64,000 bases of DNA from Melastoma dodecandrum (taxonomy: Eukaryota > Streptophyta > Magnoliopsida > Myrtales > Melastomataceae): positions 3,881,501-3,945,500 of the forward strand of contig JARUPY010000539.1 of the NCBI GenBank assembly GCA_029817715.1, read 5' to 3'. The notes beneath the pieces are model-generated. The model saw nothing but the letters and a program-made list of their open reading frames with translations. It made no database searches and was not told the origin of the DNA. Positions 56,030-64,000 of this stretch are shown here, in pieces. Within the stretch, counting starts at the first letter, position 1; each line of letters opens with the position of its first letter. A program made the position numbers and the translations under genes.

Positions 56030-58195
56030 CGGTGCTCTGGCGGGATTTGATTACTCTGACTGATGATATATATGTACATTTACACATACGGAGGCTCGGA
56101 GGAAATGTTTGATGATACATTGTCAAACTAAAAGTATTTCGTTTAACGCGCGTATACGTGGGTATTAGAAATATCAAAAAAAAAAAACGAAGAACTCTTT
56201 GTTTTTCAGCAAACTTGTTCAAACACCACACCACCAACCACCAATAGGAAACTTGATGTTTGAAAAATGAGGTATCTAATTTTACTACTTGGTGTTTCTT
56301 TATTTCTAATATCAATTTAGGAGCATGAATTTTGAATGTTATTTTTCAAAATATCGATGAATATTATTATAACATGCTGGTGTGTTTAATTTAAGGACGA
56401 AGAAGAGAAAGGGAAGAGAAATAAAATCAATAAATGATTGCACATCCCTTATCATAAAATATTCATTTCTTTATTAATTTCATTCTCCCTCGCTTCTCCT
56501 CTTAATTATTAACTAACATATCATTTTTTTAATAATTCTCTTTTTAGTTACTATATATATTTGTTTTCTTAATTTCTATTTCATTACGTAAATCAAACAT
56601 GTTGTTACAATCCTCCGGCGTGATTTGAGCCCTATTGTACCCATCGGATGAAATCAGACTACGCATAGCTCCATACTGTCTGTTTCGTTCGCTCGATTTT
56701 TTACTCATATAAAAGCAATTGATTTATTTACAAGGGTCGCCCACTGACTCAAGCTTATTCGAATAGAGGACGTGAATATTGTTTTACAGATACGTATCAC
56801 AATGTTAACAAATCCGTTTGGAACTAAAATAACTCATGACGCATGGTGGTGGAAGAAACTCCGCTTTGTAAACGACGAGTTTACTCTTTAAGGAACTCTG
56901 TTTTTACAAAGTCGAATTTGTCTTTCCTAAATCCTTATAGCGTTAAAGATCTCAGCTTTTGAAAAGCATAAAAAAAACTTTAAAAATTTTTAAGTGATTC
57001 GAACTCAACTTTTAATAAGTCAAGTTTCTTAATGTAACAAAGATTCAAGGACGGCAAACCCGAGTTTTTTAAAAATAAATTCTGCTTTTATAAAGCTGAG
57101 TTCGAAAAACTTTTTCAAAAATTTTAAAAGTGAGCATCTTAAATTACATAATGCTTTCGCGACTAACCCTGATTTAGAATAAACTATGTAATTTGAATCA
57201 GGGAACAACACTTTTACGGGCTTCCTTCGTTCGAATCTGTTCAGAAGTAGCGGGAATCCTTTTAATCGTCTTTAGGGTGTAGAACCCCACTTTGCGCCCC
57301 CAAGGCAAAGTTTATAATCCTGACCGTAGAAATCCAGATCAACTTTACCACACACGATACTCACTGAACAAGCGAGTGTAATTATCGATAAACGAAATCC
57401 AGCGGACCACAAGAGTCCGAAATTATATAACAGTGATGATGAATAATTTGCCTTATATATGCACTAATGATATTAGTAAGAATATTAAGATTAATAATCA
57501 CTTTGTTATTTGCACACATGGGGGGTTTGTGGATTTTTATATGATGGATTTGTGTGTCGAGAGTAATGCCCAAAACCTTAGCCATGATAACATGGTGATG
57601 GGGGGAAACGTTTTATCCAATGATCACGATTAGCTTCCTTAATAATGAACATACAGATAAGACACGAGAAACACGGGGGTGGCTCCTCTCCTATCACCAA
57701 AAGAAGATCGTCCCTTTAGACATTATTTGCCAGCCAAATCTGATTGATTAGGACCATTTCCCATTGGATTGTAATTAATATTTAATCCCACCCACCGCAA
57801 CCACATAAAAAATATTTATAAATACAAGGCCAAGTTGCTGCTATAATGGGAATTTCCTGTTAGCTTCGGGTGCTGAAAGAAGTTAATGATTGTTTTAAGT
57901 TAATGCCCTGTCGACATGAATATATTTATAATTAATTTGAGTGGTCTTTGAATGTCGACGACTAAAGAAGGATATGCAAATGGGATAAATTTTTCCTGTA
58001 ATTTTTAAAAAAGCACGAGTTGCTGGACGAATGCAATGGAATTGGAATTGAGTTTACTTTATTTTTACCGATTGGGTTGGATGGGATGGGATGGGTACAG
58101 TACAGGGTACCTATCGTTTGTGCCATATTTGTCAAACCCACGACGTCTCATGTGTTTTTAAGTGGTTGCTTTCTGAAGGAATTCAGAAATAGAGG
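56030..58195. other. Intergenic region with no gene recognised
   Basis: Mostly AT-rich. Short frames (for example 57433-57633) have no recognisable domain. The left edge includes the UGT promoter region, the right edge the end of a copia LTR. No repeat family could be identified with confidence. Confidence 0.55.
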
Positions 58196-58556
58196 TGTAG
58201 GCAGAAAACAGAAGTGAGAGCAGGAGGTGGCGGAGAAGAACCAATGAAGAAAGGAAGAAGAAAGAAGAAGAAGGGAATATTTTCTAATTTCTTGATAAGG
58301 ACAAAACGCTCGGTTACAATCTATATATATAGTTCGTAGCTTGTAACAATAATCACAATCCCGAGGTTGGTATTTGTTACAGCAGCTGCAATCCCAATTC
58401 CTCTGTCTGTTTTGCTGCAGACGAACGAATAACAAACAAACCCCACAACCACCTTCTCGACTGCCTTTGTCTTATTATTCTGGTGGGCTGTGGGCTGTGG
58501 ACTGAACTTCGGCCGGGCTGTGGGCCAGAGACTCCACATCCTCATTTATTCCAACA
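58196..58556 (-). repeat. 3' LTR of the truncated copia fragment
   Basis: About 361 bp between a TG start on the minus strand (58556) and CA end (58196). The adjacent sequence TTTGACGGGAAG is the putative polypurine tract. There is no partner LTR in the window, so the left border is inferred from the canonical terminus only. Confidence 0.6.
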
Positions 58557-61142
58557 CTTCCCGTCAAACTTAGCTTCTCTCCAAGTTTGTCTTCCTTGTC
58601 CTCCAATCTCCCCTTCTCATTCTGAATATCAGACAGAGCCACACTTCCTGGCAAAAGATACGTCCTCTTCATATGCTCACTTGTTATATCCCCATCATCT
58701 AAATTCCCATCAGCAAACTCCTAACAAGGATCAACGTCCATCCAAGATGCAACACCATCCTCACTACTCATTTGATTCTGCACCTGTGTTCCTCTTGGGT
58801 GCTGCATTGTAGCTGGAGTTAAGCTGATGAATGACTGACTGCTACATACAGTTAGTTTGCTCCGCAGCGACGTGAAGCGATGAACCGGGAGAAGCTTAGC
58901 AAGGGGATCAGCCAGTTGGAATTCAGACGAGATATGCTGAACTAGTAAAGTCCCTCCAAGTATCCTCTATCTGACAAAGTGGTAGTCAATTTCCACATGT
59001 TTTGTCCTCGCATGAAAAACAGGATTGGCCGCCAGATGTATTGTACTTAGATTGTCACAATAGATGACTGAGGGTTGTTCAAATTTCACCTGCAGTTCGT
59101 ACAGCAATTTCTGAAGCCATAGAACTTCTGCTGCCCCATTAGTGAGAGCACGATATTCTGCTTCAGTGCTCGACCGCAAAACAACCCTCTACTTCTGTGA
59201 GGACCATGACACCAAACACGAACCGACAAATGCACAGTATGCGCCTGTGCTTTTCCGATCATCAGGACAGCTGTCCCAATCAGCATCCGTGAAACAAGTG
59301 ACATTAAAATCCTTACTTGCTGTCATAGAAAGACCATACTTACTTGTGCCCTTTAGGCACTTCAAAATACGCTTAACAGCCTGAAGATGTGTGGTCGTTG
59401 GATGTTGTAAGTATTGACAAGCCTTGTTTACCGCAAAACAGATATCAGGCCTAGAGTTTGTGCAGTATTGCAGAGCACCAACCAAGCTTCTGTATTCCGC
59501 AGGATCCTCCAGAGGCTCTCCATCAAATTTTGACAGAACACCAGCAGAGGACATTGGAGACTGAACTGGCTTACAATCATCCATTCCTGCTCTGTGAAGC
59601 AGATCATTGATGTACTTTTCTTGGGTCAAGTGTAAGCTTGTACCTTGTCGCACTACTTGAAAACCAAGAAAATACTCAATTCTCCCAGATCTTTCAGTGC
59701 GAACTTGTTATTGAGCCGAGGGAGTAAACTGTCAATCTCACAGATATCCGAACCAGTAACAATAATATCATCAACATGACCACACCTGAAGGTGAATGTT
59801 TGTAAAACAAGGATGCATCCGACTCTGCATTAGAATAGCCCCACGTGAGAAGACAACTGCTCAATTTAAGGTACCATGCGCGTGGACTCTGCTTCAGACC
59901 ATATAACGCCTTCTTCAATCTGCAAACATGATGAAGATAATTGGAATCCAAGCACCCCGGTGGCTGTTGCATGAAAACAGTCTCCTGTAGCTCCCCATTT
60001 AGGAAAGCATTGTGAACATCTAGCTGTTTAAGCCGCCAGCCACTCGAGACAGCTAAGCACAGGACCACCTTTATTGTTTGATGCTTAACAACAGGGCTGA
60101 ATGTCTCTTTATAATCTAATCCTGCAGTCTGGTGAAATCCTTTGGCAACCAACCGGGCCTTGCATCTCTCCAGCTCACCGTCAGATTTTAATTTGACTTT
60201 AAACACCCATTTGCAGCCTATTACCTTTTCCTCGCCTGTGAAAGGAACGAGCTCCCAGGTTCCATTTCTTTTGAGTGCTGCAAGTTCAGCCTCAATTGCT
60301 TCTTTCCAAACAGGTACCAAGAGTGCCTCAGCCACATTCAGAGGTTCTGAGGGTATGTGTTTTGGGGGCAGAGAGGATACAGAGGATATAGGTAATGTAG
60401 GTGAAACGGTTGTAAAGTAGGTTTTAGGTTTGAACACCCGTGCCTTTGACCTGGTAACCATTGGATGGATATTAGACTGACCGGCTGCAGTAATACCTGG
60501 GGAATGTTCTGTCATGTCGGGAACAGAGGAATGAACAGGACTAATATGCTCAGCAGAAGTGTGTATATCAGATGATGAGGAGGCTGAAGGAAGTACACAA
60601 GAGGGTGAGTTAGCTGAAGAGAGTGTTGCCTGTTGAAGAGGTGGATGTGCGTTGGACTGAGTACTGGATAGTGGAATAGGCAAGATTGGGTTTAATACAA
60701 AGGATGAACTAGTGGTGGAAGTGTATGAGGAGGGACCTTCTCTGAAAGGGAAATCTGTTTCAACAAACTGGACATCACGAGAGATGTAGATTTTGCTGAG
60801 TGCTCTATCAAAGCAAATAAAACCTTTATGAAAGGAACCCTTTCCTAAGAACACACAAGGTTTGGATCGAGGTAGTAGTTTATGAGAATTATAAGGACGG
60901 AGTAATGGAAAACACTTACACCCAAAAACGCGAAGGGCAGAGTAATCAGGAGCTTCACTGAACAGCAACTCAATTGGGGATTTGAAAGCTAAGACTCTGG
61001 ACGGAAGAAGATTAATCAATGCTACTGCTGCAGTGAATGCATATGGCCAGAATGTTAGTGGGACTGCGGAGTGTTGTAATAGAGAGAGACCCACTTCTAC
61101 AATATGCCTATTTTTCCTTTCGACCCTTCCATTTTGTTGTGG
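58196..61142 (-). mobile_element. 5'-truncated Ty1/copia retrotransposon fragment
   Basis: Minus orientation. It retains the 3' LTR (58196-58556; begins TGTTGGAATAAATG, ends TTTCTGCCTACA), a preceding purine-rich tract, RNase H, RT and the C-terminal part of integrase. It stops at 61142, inside the integrase motif QQNGRVERK, where the sequence continues into CBSX exon 4. The 5' LTR, gag, protease and integrase N-terminus are missing. It is not the Sirevirus lineage; the short LTR and RT style suggest another copia clade such as Ale or Ivana. Confidence 0.85.
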
Positions 61143-61180
61143 TTTACTGGCCCTAGACTCTATCTCAGGTGTCCTTTGAA
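58850..61180 (-). pseudogene. Copia pol fragment: integrase end, RT, RNase H
   Basis: Open piece 59694-61220 covers the integrase C-terminus (QQNGRVERKNRHIVE), a Ser-rich linker and RT up to [15 protein letters not shown]; its first about 24 codons are antisense CBSX DNA, not element sequence. A frameshift destroys the YVDD region near 59740-59780. A second open piece, 59189-59653, carries RPDICFAVNKACQYLQ. A stop near 59187 precedes the RNase H piece (58967-59179) with STEAEYRAL. The reading then decays until about 58850. Confidence 0.8.
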
Positions 61181-62585
61181 CCCGTTTTCTTAAGCATTCC
61201 TGGAGGCTTTCTTTGATCAATTGAATTACGTTATGCTTTCATCGTGATTCTTATCAACACATGCTTTTTCATACTATTGCGTTTTAACTTTTTAACAATC
61301 TTATCTGATTATCTTCTCAATAATTCGTATAGGAGGTGGACAATCTGACAACAGCATGTTTCCTGAGGTTGACAGTACATGGAAGGTGAGTCAATAAAAA
61401 TGTTGTTCATCGATGTTTTTTCCTTTCATTATTACGATAGCTCTTTTATTTTCTTGGAAAGAAAACCACATTCAACGTGATAATGGGAATTCAGCATATT
61501 TTAATATCGTATACAGTTTTGATGGTGTTCTGTATTTCAAAAACTATTATAATTATTACTTTATGCTCTTCCTTCGGAAATGGATGATGGATAATAGAGA
61601 GAAAAATTTTCATATTGTGAGGGAATGTTTCAAAATGATCTTTCCGTTTCCTCCTTTCAACATTCTATTCTTTATATTTAGAGCAGAACGTCTGTGGGAT
61701 TCCATAATTAACATTTATCAACTATGCAGACATTCAATGAGGTTCAGAAGCTGCTTAGCAAGACCAATGGCCAGGTGGTTGGAGATGTTATGACTCCAGC
61801 TCCAGTTGTCGTTCGTGAAACTACAAACCTTGAGGATGCTGCCAGGTATTCTGTAAATACAGTAGTACTTATTGTGCTTTGTGCTGCTCTAATAAACTGT
61901 CGTTGCATTATATCTTCAAAGGGTGAAAATATCGAATCCGCGTATGATATAGAAGTTTTCTGTATCTGGTCTATTCTAGACTCCAAAGAAGGAATGGCCT
62001 GTGTCCTCAGACTAGAGGAGAAGTCGAAAATCTCCATAGTGCTCATGAGACCAGTCATGTCACCTTTGAGAGTCATATTAGTCCCATATTTTCAGACTCA
62101 TGGTAGGCAAATGCTATGGCTAAACTTTTACTGTGGACAGATGATTCGGCTCATGTATGAATGGTGCCACATCTCACAGCTGTTGATTTCATCAGGAGGT
62201 TGAAAATCGTTTAACTGATAAGGCAATCTTAGGGCTTTAATGCTCGAACATTTTTTCTGATGGAAGGTTTGAAGTTGTTTAAATCTCTTAGTAAATGTAT
62301 GTCCTGAGTCACTCCTCCCGCTTACCAACTACTGGTATATTGTGTGTGCACATGATTTCAGAATATTGCTCGAAACCAAATATCGGCGCCTTCCGGTTGT
62401 GGATGCCAACGGCAAGCTGGTTAGAGATTATAATCCCATTATTTTATCGTTTCGACCATCTGTGTACCTTGTTTAAGAGGGCATTCTTCACAGTGGGATT
62501 CGTTCCACCAGTCGGGATCATAACCAGAGGAAATGTCGTGAGGGCCGCCCTTCAAATAAAGAGAGAAAGCGAGAAGAACACTTAG
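61143..62585 (+). pseudogene. CBSX 3'-half fragment, copy 3
   Basis: Joined to the copia fragment inside exon 4 (TTTACTGGCCCTAGAC). Exons 61333-61385, 61730-61845, 62362-62419 and about 62511-62585 follow, nearly identical to 52620-53869. The last intron's acceptor has changed from ACAGGTC to ACCAGTC, so the AG moves one base and would remove one base from the final exon. It lacks the transit peptide and CBS domain 1. A probable duplicate of the CBSX-UGT end of unit B. Confidence 0.88.
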
Positions 62586-63213
62586 TTCGAGCAATGGATC
62601 CTAAGCGAAGCTCTGCAGTCTGTAGTTATTCTTAACTAGGACGACTGGGCACCTCGCTGATGAAAACTGTGAAAGGGGCATTTCCGAAATTGAATCTTGG
62701 GATTGTGAGTCATGCAGTTAAATTGATACAAGGAAAGAATGTAAATATATTGATTCCATGGAATGGCTTTTGAAAAATATGTTTGTAGCTACTTTTTCGA
62801 ATATGGTATTATTTATTGACGAAATATTGGTCCGTGGCCCTTAAATTATTACTAACTTTAGCATGACTTAACATACATTACCGAATATAATAATTTGTCA
62901 ATATACATATTTTGACATTTTAAATTTTGATTTGTGCTTTGCATTATGATGTGCTCTGACTTGGTACGATGAATCAAATTGTGAATCACAAAACTCAACT
63001 GGATTACAGCCAAATTGTCCTAGAGCAAATGTTGTGAGGAGGAAGTTACCAAAGGATTGGGATCTGATATTTTTCTTCGAGTTCGTCTTAGCACCGGGAC
63101 GCGATGGTTGAGATTCGAACATGGAATCTACACGTAATGGCTCTGCGTAGGGGTAGTTCTTGGGACTAATTTTTATCTAGTAGAAAGAGTGGGAGGGCGA
63201 TGGTTTTGATAAC

Positions 63214-63410
63214 TTGGACGAGTCGAATATGTTGTTGTGGATGCTGAGGATGATGGAAATGAAAATGACGATGCTCTGCAGAGCCGAGGGAATGACAAAA
63301 GTAAGAGCAAGAAGCAACCGATGATGCATTTAGCTGATGGAGGAAAAGGGGGATCATCCTTTTTCATGAGTGCAATTGATCCTATCCGCAATGCGAATTA
63401 TTGGAGAATG
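63214..63410 (+). other. Coding-like forward frame next to the UGT copy 2 end
   Basis: A forward frame reads VEYVVVDAEDDG, then a Lys/Ser-rich segment, then ADGGKGGSSFFMSAIDPIRN and ends overlapping the UGT antisense end. It has the compositional look of a real exon. In the first copy (54510-54610) two deletions break the same frame. I do not recognise the family. It might be a captured exon. Confidence 0.35.
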
Positions 63411-64000
63411 TCATGGATGAATTGTCCCAGTGAGAGGTAGGACGTTCCTACCCCTTCCTTCAATGCCTCCTTCCCAATTTCGCTCATTTCCTTCACCTTC
63501 TTCCTCTGTTCACTGTCCTCCTTCATTAGCTCCCTTATGGCCTTCTCAATTTCGTTGGCTCGTATGAGCATCCGCCTTCCGCCTACCTCGAAATCCGCCC
63601 GGTAGTCCAGTTTGATCTCCGTGGCAAGGCCTAGTTCTGCCACCATGTGGAACGCGTTCAGCTGCTGCTCCGCAAACAGCGGCCATGCCGCAATCGGCAC
63701 CCCTGACCAAATGCTCTCCAGGATCGAGTTCCACCCACAGTGTGACACAAACCCGCCCACGGAGGGGTGCGAAAGGATTTCCGCCTGTGGAACCCACCCC
63801 ATCACCCGCCCAACCTCGGCGGTCCTTCCTAGGAAACCTTCCGGGAGTATCCCTTCAAAGGTTGCATAATCATCCCTCACCCGAAAGCTGGCCTCGTCTG
63901 GAAGCGGTTTTAAGGACCACAGGAAACGATATCCAGCACTCTCCAGCGCGGCTGCGATCTCTTTCACCTGGTCCTCGCCAAAGCTTCCTATGCTCCCGAA
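63398..64000 (-). CDS. UDP-glycosyltransferase, second copy, cut by window end
   Basis: The C-terminal 200 or so residues of a UGT almost identical to 54611-56029, including the complete PSPG box ([16 protein letters not shown] ... FAEQQ) and the same C-terminus ILQ. Differences by eye include Ser-His-Pro for Ser-Tyr-Pro in the PSPG box and Thr for Ser near the end. It stays open to position 64000; the N-terminal half lies beyond the window. Whether it is intact cannot be told. Confidence 0.85.
   Translation of the reverse strand, partial: FGSIGSFGEDQVKEIAAALESAGYRFLWSLKPLPDEASFRVRDDYATFEGILPEGFLGRTAEVGRVMGWVPQAEILSHPSVGGFVSHCGWNSILESIWSGVPIAAWPLFAEQQLNAFHMVAELGLATEIKLDYRADFEVGGRRMLIRANEIEKAIRELMKEDSEQRKKVKEMSEIGKEALKEGVGTSYLSLGQFIHDILQ

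Overview
This is nuclear DNA from a flowering plant, most likely a core eudicot. It holds TIR-NBS resistance-type genes, spliced genes with GT-AG introns, plant Ty1/copia and MULE transposons, and an endogenous pararetrovirus. The TIR and UGT sequences would suit a woody eudicot (perhaps Myrtales), but the species cannot be fixed from the sequence. Very few complete host genes are present. Most of the window is duplicated and rearranged repeat-rich DNA.

The main layout is one ancestral block in this order: endogenous pararetrovirus (EPRV), TIR-NBS gene, MULE, CBSX (chloroplast CBS-domain protein), UGT (glycosyltransferase). Unit A runs from about 1 to 13108: EPRV copy A (1-5750), TIR-NBS copy 1 (7938-10153), a truncated MULE end (11200-11770) and a truncated CBSX (to 13108). 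Unit B runs from about 18970 to 56029: EPRV copy B, TIR-NBS copy 2 (43.6-45.8 kb), a nearly whole MULE (46846-50568), intact CBSX (50731-53869) and intact UGT (54611-56029, minus strand). The end of unit B is repeated again at 61143-64000 (3' half of CBSX, then a UGT running off the window). A third, partial TIR copy lies at 16.1-17.4 kb and is fused to the 3' end of a PYROXD2-like oxidoreductase gene.

Later insertions are nested in these units. A 12.6-kb Sirevirus-like copia element (29821-42377, minus strand) sits just downstream of EPRV copy B, and unit A keeps the empty target site at 5931. A 2.66-kb solo LTR (25065-27725) interrupts EPRV copy B and has a perfect 5-bp target duplication. 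A 5'-truncated copia fragment (58196-61142) is joined to the third CBSX copy. A retrocopy of mitochondrial ribosomal protein L6 (about 13109-13640) ends CBSX in unit A. A long inverted repeat (14038-15980) lies between units A and B.

Only CBSX (50731-53869) and UGT (54611-56029) look fully intact; TIR-NBS copy 1 is also open throughout but lacks an LRR. CBSX would act in plastid thioredoxin regulation, UGT in cytosolic glucosylation of small molecules, and TIR-NBS in immune signalling. They share no pathway and are neighbours because they were duplicated together. The clearest unexpected pattern is a roughly 3-kb tract covering the TIR-NBS gene that is almost identical between units A and B, while the DNA on both sides is clearly more diverged.
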